The notes beneath the pieces are model-generated. The model had not been told where the DNA came from, made no database searches, and saw only the letters and a program-made list of their open reading frames with translations. Positions 7,824 to 16,371 of a stretch of DNA of 64,000 nucleotides are shown piece by piece (the first letter of the stretch is position 1; the number at the start of each line of letters is the position of its first letter). The translations under genes and the position numbers were made by a program. The stretch comes from Streptomyces violaceoruber (GTDB taxonomy: Bacteria > Actinomycetota > Actinomycetes > Streptomycetales > Streptomycetaceae): positions 124,001 through 188,000 of the forward strand of contig JODI01000005.1 in the NCBI GenBank assembly GCA_000720805.1. Reading direction: 5' to 3'.

Positions 7824-8558
7824 TCAGCGCAGGATGTTGACGGCCCGGGCGACCACCAGGACCACGGTCACCAGCGACACCGAGGACTGCAGCATCATCA
7901 GCATCTTCGCCCACCGCGACAGCGGCATCACGTCGGTCGGGCTGAAGGCGGTGGAGTTGGTGAACGACAGGTACAGGTAGTCGAGGAACGCCGGCTCCCA
8001 GTCCGGCGGCGCGGTCTCGGGGCTCTGCATCTGTACGAAGAGGAAGTCGGCGAACTGGTGGTGACCGCGGGCCCGTGCCATCGGGCCGCCGCGGTCCCAC
8101 TCCCAGTACCACAGGGCGAACACGATGACGTTCGTCAGCCAGATACCGCCGCCGGTCAGCAGCAGCGGCCCGGCGTCCGCCCCCTCGGTGCCGTTGACCA
8201 GGCCCGCCACCAGGCGGACCGCCGCCCAGCCGTTGGCCAGGCTGATCAGGCAGATCAAGGCCAGGCCCAGCCACCGCAGCCACCGGGTCCGGGGCTCCAC
8301 CCGTCGCGGGTTCGCGGCGATCAGGCCGGCCAGCAGCAGGAGCTCCAGGACCGGCAGCACCCAGTACGGCTGGAAGGCGAGCCGGTGCGGCAGCGTGGCC
8401 TGGAGTACGACCGCCACCAGGATCACGGCGGTCACCGCCCAGCGCGGCTCCCCTTGCGTCGCTCGGCGCCACGCGGGTGCCGCTTGGCGCTCGCCGCTCT
8501 GCAGCAGTCGCTCGATTCTCGCCAGGCGGCTCTCGGCGTCGTCCCTACCGTCGGTCAT
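7824..8558 (-). CDS. DUF1345-like integral membrane protein with channel-like C-terminus
   Basis: A 244-residue membrane protein. A short charged N-terminus (RLARIERLLQSGERQ) is followed by about five hydrophobic segments, three closely spaced between residues ~45 and ~120. The C-terminal third has FLDYLYLSFTNSTAFSPTDVMPLS followed by a last membrane helix; this DYLY-SFT-TAFxPTD arrangement resembles the end of DUF1345 proteins and the pore-loop/last-helix layout of two-TM ion channels. A transport role is only a suggestion. The frame is open far upstream; the ATG at 8558 (MTDGRDDAESR) is chosen because upstream residues are not protein-like and overlap the promoter region of the divergent deoR-type gene. 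Confidence 0.7.
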   Translation of the reverse strand: MTDGRDDAESRLARIERLLQSGERQAAPAWRRATQGEPRWAVTAVILVAVVLQATLPHRLAFQPYWVLPVLELLLLAGLIAANPRRVEPRTRWLRWLGLALICLISLANGWAAVRLVAGLVNGTEGADAGPLLLTGGGIWLTNVIVFALWYWEWDRGGPMARARGHHQFADFLFVQMQSPETAPPDWEPAFLDYLYLSFTNSTAFSPTDVMPLSRWAKMLMMLQSSVSLVTVVLVVARAVNILR

Positions 8559-8760
8559 GGCGATGATTGTCCTGGGTGCCGGTTTGATCAGAGGACCGGC
8601 CGGCCCATGGAAGGACAGCGCTCGCGGTGAGAGGATCGTGCGTGCGCAGAAGTGTTGGCTTTCGCCGTCTAAGCTGCTGAAACAGGCATGGCCTTTCAGG
8701 GAACCGAACACGGCTCGTGCTTTCACGGGTGGTGTGCACACCACGGACAGGGGACGACGC

Positions 8761-9549
8761 ATGGCGGCACCGCAGGACCGATGGAGCGCCTTGCTGGACA
8801 TACTGACGCGCGACGGGCGGATCGAGGTCGAGAGCGCCGCGGAGGTACTGCGCGTCTCCACCGCCACGATCCGACGCGATCTGGACGAGTTGGCGCGTCA
8901 GCAGATGGTCACCCGTACCCACGGCGGCGCCGTGATCAACGCCATCGCGTACGACCTGCCGCTCCGCTACAAGGCCGCGCGCAACGCTCCGGAGAAGGAG
9001 CGGATCGCCAACGCGGCGGCGGGGCTGGTGAAAGCGGGTGCCGTGGTCGGGCTGAACGGCGGCACGACGACCACCGCGGTGGCCCGGGCGCTGGCCATCA
9101 GGCCCGAGCTGAGCACGGAGGGCGCCGAGCCCTCGCTGACGGTCGTGACCAACGCGCTGAACATCGCCAACGAACTGGTCGTACGCCGCCATGTGAAGCT
9201 CGTCCTCACCGGGGGAGTGGCCCGCCCGGCCTCGTACGAACTCACCGGACCGCTCGCCACCGGGATGCTCGCGCAGATCACCCTCGACCACGCCTTCATC
9301 GGCGTCGACGCGATCGACGTCCGGCACGGGGCGACGGCCCAGGACGAGGGCGAGGCGGGCATCAACTGGGCGTTGGCCCGCCGCGCCCAGCGGGTGATCG
9401 TGGTCGCGGACTCCTCCAAACTGGGACGGCGGGCCTTCGCCCGGATCTGCCCGGTGGGGGACGTCGACGTACTGGTGACCGACAAGGCGGCGGGCCCGGA
9501 GCTGACCGAGCCGTTCGCAGCGGCGGGCGTGGAGATCGTCCGGGCCTGA
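8761..9549 (+). CDS. DeoR/GlpR-family transcriptional regulator
   Basis: A 262-residue sugar-responsive regulator. The N-terminal DeoR helix-turn-helix is at residues 1-55 with VESAAEVLRVSTATIRRDLDEL and the family hallmark TRTHGGAV, followed by the DeoRC sensor domain (GLNGGTTTTAVARAL, LTGGVARPASYELTGP, HAFIGVDAID, VVADSSKLGR), which binds a phosphorylated sugar in this family. ATG 8761 is preceded by AGGGGACG. It ends 24 bp from the convergent ABC-permease gene with a UUCG-loop hairpin between. From location it is the best candidate controller of the sugar ABC importer (9574-12705) and the hydrolase cluster at 13297-37645; this is inference. Confidence 0.85.
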   Translation: MAAPQDRWSALLDILTRDGRIEVESAAEVLRVSTATIRRDLDELARQQMVTRTHGGAVINAIAYDLPLRYKAARNAPEKERIANAAAGLVKAGAVVGLNGGTTTTAVARALAIRPELSTEGAEPSLTVVTNALNIANELVVRRHVKLVLTGGVARPASYELTGPLATGMLAQITLDHAFIGVDAIDVRHGATAQDEGEAGINWALARRAQRVIVVADSSKLGRRAFARICPVGDVDVLVTDKAAGPELTEPFAAAGVEIVRA

Positions 9550-9563
9550 ACGCCTTCGGGCGT
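9550..9563. terminator. UUCG-tetraloop hairpin between convergent genes
   Basis: ACGCC-TTCG-GGCGT immediately follows the deoR-type stop codon. A C(UUCG)G tetraloop makes a very stable short stem; it sits between two convergent genes and probably acts as a terminator or mRNA 3' end. Confidence 0.5.
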
Positions 9564-9573
9564 CCCAAGGGGG

Positions 9574-10473
9574 CTACTTGATGCCGCCGGCCGTCAGACC
9601 GCTGATCAGATAGCGCTCCACGAAGACGAACAGGACGACGACCGGCACGATCGCGATGAGCGACGTGGCGAAGAGATACTGCCACTGCTCCTGGTACGCC
9701 GTGACGAATCCGGGGATGGCCTTGGTGAGCGTCGTCCGGTCGCCGGACGAGGTGATGGTGAGGGCGACGACGTACTCGTTCCAGGCCCCGATGAACGTGT
9801 AGACGAGCGCGGTCACCACCCCGGGCAGCGCCAGCGGCAGGGTGATCCGGACCATGGCGCCGAGCCGGCCGGCCCCGTCCATGAACGCCGCCTCCTCCAG
9901 CTCCTTGGGGATGCTCGCGAAGTACGCGTTGAGGATCCAGATGCAGAACGGCAGGTTGAACGCCGCGTTGACCAGGATCAGCCCCTCCGCGGTGTCGGTG
10001 AGATCGAGGCTGACCATCTCCCGGTAGATGCCCACCAGCAGTGCGGTCGGCGCGAACATCTGGGTGACCAGCACGAGCAGCAGGAAGGCGCCGCGCCCGC
10101 GGAACTTGTGGCGGGCGGTGTAGTACGCGGCGGGCAGTCCCACGGCGAGTGCGAGGAGCGTGGACATCCCGGCGACGTACAGCGAGAACAGGAGCGCGTC
10201 GGAGACCGGCGGATCCTTCAGCGACCAGACGTCGGCGAAGTTCGACCACTGCCAGTGCGACGGCAGATAGGACGGCGGCGACTTCATCAGTTCCGGTGTC
10301 GGCTTCAGCGCCGTCAGCAGCATCTGCAGATACGGCGCCAGGAAGAACAGGGCCACCAGCCAGCCCACCGCGGTGAGAACCGCGGTGCGCAGCCGGAGCG
10401 GCCGCCGTCGCCGGACCGTTGCGGAGGGAACGGCGGAGGGGGCTGTGGTGGATCGGGCCGTGACGGCGGACAT
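9574..10473 (-). CDS. Sugar ABC transporter permease (MalG-type)
   Basis: A 299-residue inner-membrane permease of a CUT1-type carbohydrate importer. About six hydrophobic segments follow a charged N-terminus (ATVRRRRPLRLRT). The EAA motif for ATPase contact is ELEEAAFMDGAGRLGAMVRITLPLALPG, and the C-terminus ends ...YLISGLTAGGIK as in MalG homologues. ATG 10473 overlaps the stop of the upstream permease gene (ATGA), so the two are translationally coupled. No ATP-binding gene is found in the operon; in Streptomyces such importers usually share the MsiK ATPase. The substrate is unknown but probably a sugar released by the exported enzymes encoded on the other side of 13 kb. Confidence 0.88.
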   Translation of the reverse strand: MSAVTARSTTAPSAVPSATVRRRRPLRLRTAVLTAVGWLVALFFLAPYLQMLLTALKPTPELMKSPPSYLPSHWQWSNFADVWSLKDPPVSDALLFSLYVAGMSTLLALAVGLPAAYYTARHKFRGRGAFLLLVLVTQMFAPTALLVGIYREMVSLDLTDTAEGLILVNAAFNLPFCIWILNAYFASIPKELEEAAFMDGAGRLGAMVRITLPLALPGVVTALVYTFIGAWNEYVVALTITSSGDRTTLTKAIPGFVTAYQEQWQYLFATSLIAIVPVVVLFVFVERYLISGLTAGGIK

Positions 10474-11450
10474 CAGCCGGTCTCCTCTCGCCCGCGGACG
10501 ACGCGCAGGTACACCAGCACGACCAGGAGGATCAGCGCGAAGTTCACGACGGCCATGGCCGCCGACTCGCCGACGGCCTGGTTGTCGAACGCGAGCTTGT
10601 ACATGTAGGTGGTGGTCGTGTCGGTGGCGAAGCCCGGACCGCCGCGGGTCATGGCCCAGATGACCGGGAAGGAGTTGAACACGTTGATGACGTTGATGAT
10701 GGCGGCGACCATCAGCGACGGGCGCAGCAGCGGCAGCGTGATGGAGAGATACGTGCGGGCCGTTCCCGCCCCGTCCAGGCGGGCCGCCTCGTACACCTCG
10801 GCCGGGATGGTCCCCAGGCCGGAGAGGATGACGAACGCGGTGAACGGCAGGGAGACGAAGACCGCCACGGCCATCATCCAGGCGAACGCCTGCGCCGGGT
10901 GGGCCAGCCAGTTCACCGGTTTGTCGAGGATGCCGACGTCCATCAGGACGCGGTTGACGACGCCGTAGAAGTTGTTGAGCATCCAGCGCCAGGTCAGTGC
11001 CGTCATCAGGACCGACGCCGCCCACGGCACGATCAGCGCCCAGCGGACCATCCGTTGCCCCGGGAAACGTGAGTTGAGCAACTGCGCGAGCGCCAGGGAG
11101 ACCGTGATGGTGACGGTGACCACGCCCACCACCCAGACCAGGGTGCGCAGCACCACGCCCGGCAGGTCAGGCTCGGCGAACAGGTCGGCGTAGTTGTCGC
11201 CTCCGGCGAAGCCGCGGGTCAGTCCGGTGGAGCTGATGTCCATCAGGGAGGTGCGGACCATCTCGACGACGGGCCAGATGACCACGGCCAGGATCAGCAC
11301 GAGTGCGGGGCCGAGCCACAGCAGCGGCTCCAGCGCCCGCAGTCGGCGACCGTTGCGGGAGGGGCGGGAACCGGATGCCGGCGCCGCCGGCGTTCCTTCG
11401 CCCCCGGACCGGGCCCCGGCGGTGCGTGTGGTGACGTCCTGTACGGCCAC
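10473..11450 (-). CDS. Sugar ABC transporter permease (MalF-type)
   Basis: A 325-residue permease partner of the MalG-type protein. It has a ~40-residue hydrophilic Gly/Ala/Ser/Arg-rich N-terminus, then a first strong segment LLWLGPALVLILAVVIW and about five more, with the EAA loop EVYEAARLDGAGTARTYLSITLPLLRP. The GTG at 11450 is used as start, four bases after the binding-protein stop; AAGGA in the end of the upstream gene serves as ribosome-binding site. Confidence 0.87.
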   Translation of the reverse strand: MAVQDVTTRTAGARSGGEGTPAAPASGSRPSRNGRRLRALEPLLWLGPALVLILAVVIWPVVEMVRTSLMDISSTGLTRGFAGGDNYADLFAEPDLPGVVLRTLVWVVGVVTVTITVSLALAQLLNSRFPGQRMVRWALIVPWAASVLMTALTWRWMLNNFYGVVNRVLMDVGILDKPVNWLAHPAQAFAWMMAVAVFVSLPFTAFVILSGLGTIPAEVYEAARLDGAGTARTYLSITLPLLRPSLMVAAIINVINVFNSFPVIWAMTRGGPGFATDTTTTYMYKLAFDNQAVGESAAMAVVNFALILLVVLVYLRVVRGREETG

Positions 11451-11454
11451 GCTG

Positions 11455-12705
11455 TCAGCCGTCCTTCTCGGCGGTGTCCTGGATCTCGGTCAGCACCTTC
11501 TCCGGTTCGGCGCCCGACACGGCGGTGCCGATGCGCTGCTTCACGGCGCCCTCGACGGCCGACCAGTTGGGGTTGTCGGTGGGGGCGAACCGCGCGCCCG
11601 ACAGCGCGTCGACGAACGGCTTGTAGTAGGAGGAGTCCGAACTCAGCGCGTCACCGGCCGACTTGGTGACCGACAGGAAGCCCTCGGTGGACAGGAACTT
11701 CGAGGCGTTCTCCTTCTGGTAGAAGAAGTCGAGGAACTTGTTGACGGCTTCGCGGTTCTTGCCGTCGTCCTTCTTGAAGGACACCAGGTAGTCCTGGACG
11801 CCGAGCGTGTTGTGCGTCGTGCCGTCCTTGCTGGGCAGCGGCGCGACGCCGTAGTTCAGGTTCTTGTCGACCGTGTCGATGAACCCCTTTCGCATGAAGA
11901 CGGCGCCGTTGATCATGCCGATCTTGCCCTGCGCGAACTGGTTGAAGACGTCCTTGCGGTTGGTGGCCTCGGGGTTGGGCTGGGTCAGCCCGGCCTTCGT
12001 GAGCTTGCGCAGGTAGTCCAGCGTCTCGACGTTGGCGGGCTGGTCGACGGCCCACTTGCCCGACTTGTCGGTCCAGCCGCCGCCGTTGTTCATCGCCCAG
12101 ATGTAGAACTCGGCCTGGGCTTCCTCCGCGCCGAGCGGCAGGCCCAGCGGGATGTCCCCGGCCTTCTTTATCTTCTTGGCGTCCTCCTCGACCTCGGCCC
12201 AGCTGGCCGGCGGCTTGGAGATCTTGGCCTTGCCGAAGATGTCCTTGTTGTAGAAGAAGAGCCGCGCGCTGGAGATGAACGGCAGGCCGTACTGGGCGCC
12301 TTTGTACTGCGCCTGGTCGGCGAAGAGCGGCAGGAAGTCGGCGAGCACCTTCGGCGACACGACGTCCTTGGCCTGGTAGATCAGGTCGTCGCGGGCGAAG
12401 TCCGAGAACTTGTTGTAGTTGAGGACGTCGGGCTGCTGCCCGGTCTGGACGTACGTCTTGACCTTGGAGTCCATCTGCTCCCAGTCGACCACCTCCAACT
12501 TGACCCGGTAGCCGGGGTTCGCGGCCTCGAAGGCCTTGATGAGGTTGTCCCAGTAGGGCTGGGTGTCGTCGTCGTACTTGGCGGCCACGAAGGTGATGGT
12601 CTTCCCGTCGGAGCCGCCGCCTCCCGACGAACCTCCCTTGCCGCATCCGCTGAGGACCAAGGCGAGGGCGACACCTGCCGAGATGCCGATGACGTGCCGT
12701 TTCAT
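11455..12705 (-). CDS. Sugar ABC transporter substrate-binding lipoprotein (CUT1/MalE-type)
   Basis: A 416-residue extracellular solute-binding protein, family 1. It has a signal peptide with lipobox LVLSGCGKGG and a Gly/Ser linker, and a mature domain starting TITFVAAKYDDDTQPYWDNLIKAFEAANPGY, a standard SBP_bac_1 opening. The family's central signature region (FVNQFAQGKIGM-like FNQFAQGKIGMINGA) is at ~residue 245. ATG 12705 has AAGGTGG upstream. It is first in the operon binding protein-MalF-MalG and faces the long regulatory gap before the GH31 gene. The many Lys and acidic residues fit an exported soluble protein. The sugar bound cannot be determined from sequence. Confidence 0.9.
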   Translation of the reverse strand: MKRHVIGISAGVALALVLSGCGKGGSSGGGGSDGKTITFVAAKYDDDTQPYWDNLIKAFEAANPGYRVKLEVVDWEQMDSKVKTYVQTGQQPDVLNYNKFSDFARDDLIYQAKDVVSPKVLADFLPLFADQAQYKGAQYGLPFISSARLFFYNKDIFGKAKISKPPASWAEVEEDAKKIKKAGDIPLGLPLGAEEAQAEFYIWAMNNGGGWTDKSGKWAVDQPANVETLDYLRKLTKAGLTQPNPEATNRKDVFNQFAQGKIGMINGAVFMRKGFIDTVDKNLNYGVAPLPSKDGTTHNTLGVQDYLVSFKKDDGKNREAVNKFLDFFYQKENASKFLSTEGFLSVTKSAGDALSSDSSYYKPFVDALSGARFAPTDNPNWSAVEGAVKQRIGTAVSGAEPEKVLTEIQDTAEKDG

Positions 12706-12727
12706 GGGACCACCTTCGCTGCAAGCT

Positions 12728-12774
12728 GGTGATTTTTTGTGCTCGAAACTGGCTTACTTCAAGCAGTAATCACC
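12728..12774. promoter_or_regulatory. Nested inverted repeat upstream of the sugar-binding-protein gene, candidate operator
   Basis: Outer arms GGTGATT (12728-12734) and AATCACC (12768-12774) enclose inner arms TGCTCGAA (12740-12747) and TTCAAGCA (12758-12765), one mismatch. The dyad is 23 bp ahead of the ABC-transporter start codon and is unusually AT-rich for this genome. It is the best operator candidate for the nearby DeoR-family regulator; not proven. Confidence 0.5.
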
Positions 12775-13296
12775 ATCATGCCCAACAGGGCGCGCGCGAT
12801 GTCAAGGGAGGAACGGTTGCCGGTGCGTTACGTCATGGCCGCGGGTCGCTCTCTGCGGGGGGATCGGTTTCCGGCGGCTCGCCGCGCGCGAACCACCCGG
12901 TCCGCAGCCGATTTATCACCTTGATGCGCTTCGGCCGTTTCGGCAGTTTCAGCCGTTTTCTGTCGTGGTCCGGTGGTCGACCCGCCGTGGTGTGGCGGTG
13001 GGCGGCCACGGCCGGAACCTGACTCGGCGCCACGCGTACTGGAATCACCCGATTCGGGCGCGGTTCACGCAGAATTTACAGCCGCTTTCGTCGGCGTGAC
13101 CCCCTCTCCGAGCAGGGCGCGGACCCCGGAAGGTGACTGTCACCAGGGTCGACAGTGGCCCGTGTTGCTGCGGAGAAATCATGGAAGGGAATGTTGACAG
13201 CTGACGTTTATCGCCAGAACATGAGCAGAAATGAGCATGATCTTGCCGTGCTGCTCCCGCTGAGCAACGCCCCGCCCCGCCCGCTGGAGGACGTGA
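12775..13296. other. Intergenic region between divergent ABC transporter and hydrolase cluster
   Basis: About 520 bp with no convincing gene. It is likely to hold the divergent promoters. Near the GH31 end there is TTGACA (13194-13199), but the expected -10 position reads only GAACAT, so the promoter call is weak. Between 13221 and 13266 there are four GAGCA-type half-sites: ATGAGCA twice in direct orientation ten bases apart, then TGCTC and TGAGCA as an inverted pair. The GH31 ribosome-binding site GGAGG is at 13286-13290. Confidence 0.45.
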
Positions 13297-16200
13297 GTGC
13301 GCACCCAACCGTTCAGACGGCGCAAATCTCCCAGGCCCGCCACACTGTTGGCCGCCGCGCTGGCCCTGACGCTCGTACCGACTGTCGCCGGACCCCTCAC
13401 CACCAAGGCCCAGGCGGACACCACCGCCCAGGCGGACACCACGCTCCGGCCGAAGGTGACCCGGACCGCGGACGGCCTCGCCCTGTCCGTGCCGGGCACC
13501 GGGAACGCCCCCGGCTACACCATCGACATCGCCACCGACGAACTCACCCTCACCACCGAGCGCTCCGGTAAGACCGTGCTCGGCACGGCGAGCGGCGACA
13601 CCGGAGGGCTCCGCTTCCGCTCCGACGGGAAGTGGGAACACGCCACCGACGTCACCGACTGGACGTGGAAGAGCGGTGTCCTCACCCTCACCACCGACAC
13701 CACCCTCGACGGCGCCACCGTCAAGGCCCGGCTCACCCCCGAGGCCGACCGCTACCAGCTGGACTGGGACGTCGAAGGCGGCAGCCCCGACCAACTCGGC
13801 CTCACCTACGACCTGTCGTCGGCCGGCCACTGGTACGGCCACGGCGAGGCGGAGACCCCGCAGGGCGGTCCCGGCACCAACCAGCCCTGGCCGCTGGACG
13901 CCGGCGAGGTCGACCACCCGACCTTCGGCCCGGCGTCGTACCACATGATCGACCCGTTCTGGTACACCTCCAAGTCGACCGGTCTGCGCGTCGACACCGG
14001 GAACGTCATGGACGTGGCGCTCAACAAGGGCAAGGACGGCCTCGGCACCTTCGTCGTCGAGTCGCCCGACACCTACAAGGCCACCGTGTTCGTCGAGTCG
14101 ACGCCGCTGGAGGTCTACCGCGACTACATCGGCATCGTCGGCAAACCCACCAAGTCCGACGCCCCGTACGAGCAGTACGCCAAGCCGCTGTGGAATTCCT
14201 GGGCGCAGTTCTACACCAAGGTCGACCAGGAGAAACTGCTCGACTACGCCACCGACCTCCACGACAACGGACTGGACGGGCACACCATCCAGCTCGACGA
14301 CAAGTGGGAGTCGAACTACGGCAACCTGACCTGGGATCCCAAGACGTTCCCCGATCCCAAGGGCCTCTCCAAGAAGATCCACGACATGGGGTTCGACTTC
14401 GGCGTCTGGGTCACCTTGTGGATCAACCTGGACTCCGCCAACTACCAGTACGCGGTCGACCACGGCTATCTGCTCATGGACGCCAAGGACAAGACCAAGC
14501 CGTGTGACGTGACCTGGTGGAACGGCGAGGCGGGGATCATCGACCTGGCCAACCCCGAGGCCAAGGCCTGGTACGAGGGCAACCTCAAGTCCCTCATGGA
14601 CACGTACGACATCGACGGGCTGAAGTTCGACACGCGCTTCTTCGACGAGAGGTGCGCGCCGCGCGAGGGCTCCCAGGTCACGGACTACCAGAAGCTCGGT
14701 ACGCAGCTCGCCGACGAGTTCGACCTCCAGGGCGCCGGCATCCGCGTGCACTGGAACAAGACGGCCCACGAGGCCGGCTTCGTCACCCGCCAGGTCGACA
14801 AGGGCACCGGCTGGGACTCCCTGCGCGCCTCCGCCTCCCAGAACCTGGCGATCTCCACCATCGGCTACCCGTTCGTCGAGTCCGACATGATCGGCGGCTC
14901 CGGCGGCCAGCCCGCGCCGACGAAGGACGTACTGGTGCGGTGGGCACAATCCGCCTCACTGATGCCGCTGATGTACGCCTCGACCTCGCCGGTGGACACC
15001 AACGACACCACCACCGGGCAGAAGGTGGACTACGACCAGGAGACGGTCGACCTCTACCGGCAGGCGATCAAGACGCACGAGAAGCTCGCCCCCTACATCT
15101 GGGACCAGGTGCAGAGCACCCTGAAGACCGGCGATCCGATCATGCGGCCGCTGTTCTTCGACTTCCCGAAGGACGAGGCGAGTTACACGGTCGCCGACGA
15201 GTGGATGCTCGGCCCGGCCGTACTGGCCGCGCCCAAGCTGAGCACCGGTGCCACCCGCTCCGTCCATCTGCCGCCGGGCACCTGGTACGACGTGAACCAG
15301 GGCACCGTGATCCGCGGCCCCAGGACCCTGAAGGGCTACTCGGCGCCGCTCGGCGTCACCCCGGCCTTCGTCAACCTCAAGGCACAGGGCGCCGCCAAGG
15401 CCATCAAGGCGCTCAAGCGCGACGACGCGCCGGCCGCCTCCGTCCTGATCACTCCGGACGCGCCGGCCACCGACGCGGGCAAGCCGTTCCAGGTGACCAC
15501 CGAAGTGACCAACTGGAGCACCGGAATCATCAAGAGCGTCAAGGCGGCCCTGGACCTGCCCGACGGCTGGAGCGCCAAGCCGGCCGGTCCGACCACCGCG
15601 AGCTCCCTCAAGAACGGCGCCTCCCTCACCACCACCTGGACGGTGACCCCGGCCGAGGACGCCCGCTGGGGCAGCCATGACCTCACCGGCACCGCCGCCT
15701 ACACCGGATCCAAGGGCTCGACGAAGGTGTCCGACACCGTCCAGGCGCAGGTGAAGGCCGCCCCGGGCAGTGTGCAGGCGCCCTACCTGACGACCGACAC
15801 CACCTCCGAAGACCCCCAGTACGCCCAGGCCGGCGACCAGTTCGCCATCTGGGCGGGCGGCCAGGACCTGTCCGGCTGGAAGGACGAGAAGGGCGTCATC
15901 TACCGCGACGAGGCGGCCGGCGAGAAGTCCACCGTGCAGGCCCAGTTGGTCTCGCAGAACAGCGCCTCGCCGGTCGGCAAGGCGGGCGTCGCCCTCGCCA
16001 ACGACCTGACCGCACCCGAGAAGGGCGGTTACGCGGTGCTGGTCATGACCCAGAGTTACGGACTGGAGTTCATGACCGACAGCAACGGCGACGGGAAGCT
16101 CGACACCTGGGCGGGCGGTAACTCCAGCTATCACCCGGCGTATCTCAAGCTGACCCGGGACGGCACCACCTACACGGCGTACGCCAGCAAGGACGGCCAG

Positions 16201-16341
16201 ACCTGGTCGCAGGTCGGCACCGCCGAGGTGCCGTCGGCCGCAGGTACCGAGGACGCCGGGATGGTCGCCAGCGCGGCCAACGTCAACTACCCCGGTGAGG
16301 ACATCGAAGCCGTATTCAGCGGATTCACCGTCACCTCCTGA
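13297..16341 (+). CDS. Secreted GH31 glycosidase (MYORG/alpha-galactosidase-like) with two C-terminal beta-sandwich domains
   Basis: A 1,014-residue exported enzyme. The Sec-type signal peptide starts MRTQPFRRRK and ends near AQA; a QADTT duplication follows. An N-terminal GH31 beta-sandwich (about 50-280) precedes a TIM barrel with WNSWAQFY, IQLDDKWESNYG, WWNGEAGIIDLANP, nucleophile Asp445 in LKFDTRFF and acid/base Asp530 in ESDMIGG. The DDKW and WWNG motifs resemble the MYORG-like GH31 branch, whose characterised animal member is an alpha-galactosidase, so alpha-galactoside cleavage is a reasonable but unproven guess. Residues ~717-806 are an NPCBM-associated NEW3 domain and ~827-1014 a concanavalin/DUF1349-like module also found in three other proteins of the cluster. 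GTG 13297 has GGAGG six bases upstream. It is the first gene of the exported-enzyme cluster; part of its barrel is nearly identical in DNA to the second GH31 gene. Confidence 0.85.
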   Translation: MRTQPFRRRKSPRPATLLAAALALTLVPTVAGPLTTKAQADTTAQADTTLRPKVTRTADGLALSVPGTGNAPGYTIDIATDELTLTTERSGKTVLGTASGDTGGLRFRSDGKWEHATDVTDWTWKSGVLTLTTDTTLDGATVKARLTPEADRYQLDWDVEGGSPDQLGLTYDLSSAGHWYGHGEAETPQGGPGTNQPWPLDAGEVDHPTFGPASYHMIDPFWYTSKSTGLRVDTGNVMDVALNKGKDGLGTFVVESPDTYKATVFVESTPLEVYRDYIGIVGKPTKSDAPYEQYAKPLWNSWAQFYTKVDQEKLLDYATDLHDNGLDGHTIQLDDKWESNYGNLTWDPKTFPDPKGLSKKIHDMGFDFGVWVTLWINLDSANYQYAVDHGYLLMDAKDKTKPCDVTWWNGEAGIIDLANPEAKAWYEGNLKSLMDTYDIDGLKFDTRFFDERCAPREGSQVTDYQKLGTQLADEFDLQGAGIRVHWNKTAHEAGFVTRQVDKGTGWDSLRASASQNLAISTIGYPFVESDMIGGSGGQPAPTKDVLVRWAQSASLMPLMYASTSPVDTNDTTTGQKVDYDQETVDLYRQAIKTHEKLAPYIWDQVQSTLKTGDPIMRPLFFDFPKDEASYTVADEWMLGPAVLAAPKLSTGATRSVHLPPGTWYDVNQGTVIRGPRTLKGYSAPLGVTPAFVNLKAQGAAKAIKALKRDDAPAASVLITPDAPATDAGKPFQVTTEVTNWSTGIIKSVKAALDLPDGWSAKPAGPTTASSLKNGASLTTTWTVTPAEDARWGSHDLTGTAAYTGSKGSTKVSDTVQAQVKAAPGSVQAPYLTTDTTSEDPQYAQAGDQFAIWAGGQDLSGWKDEKGVIYRDEAAGEKSTVQAQLVSQNSASPVGKAGVALANDLTAPEKGGYAVLVMTQSYGLEFMTDSNGDGKLDTWAGGNSSYHPAYLKLTRDGTTYTAYASKDGQTWSQVGTAEVPSAAGTEDAGMVASAANVNYPGEDIEAVFSGFTVTS

Positions 16342-16371
16342 CACGCCGGTATCACCAGCCCCACCCCCCGT

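Noticed and set aside
6715..8472. Large minus-strand open frame across the dehydrogenase gene
   Set aside because: It runs antisense through a clear imine-reductase-like gene and out of frame through the membrane-protein gene; no recognisable domain.
12728..12774. Considered as a transcription terminator of the ABC transporter operon
   Set aside because: It lies upstream of the start codon of the first transporter gene, not after its end, and is AT-rich with a 33-bp centre, better suited to an operator.
13206..13296. Possible small gene starting at the ATGs before the first GH31
   Set aside because: The frame is short, has no ribosome-binding site and overlaps the GH31 start out of frame; it is more likely leader/operator DNA.
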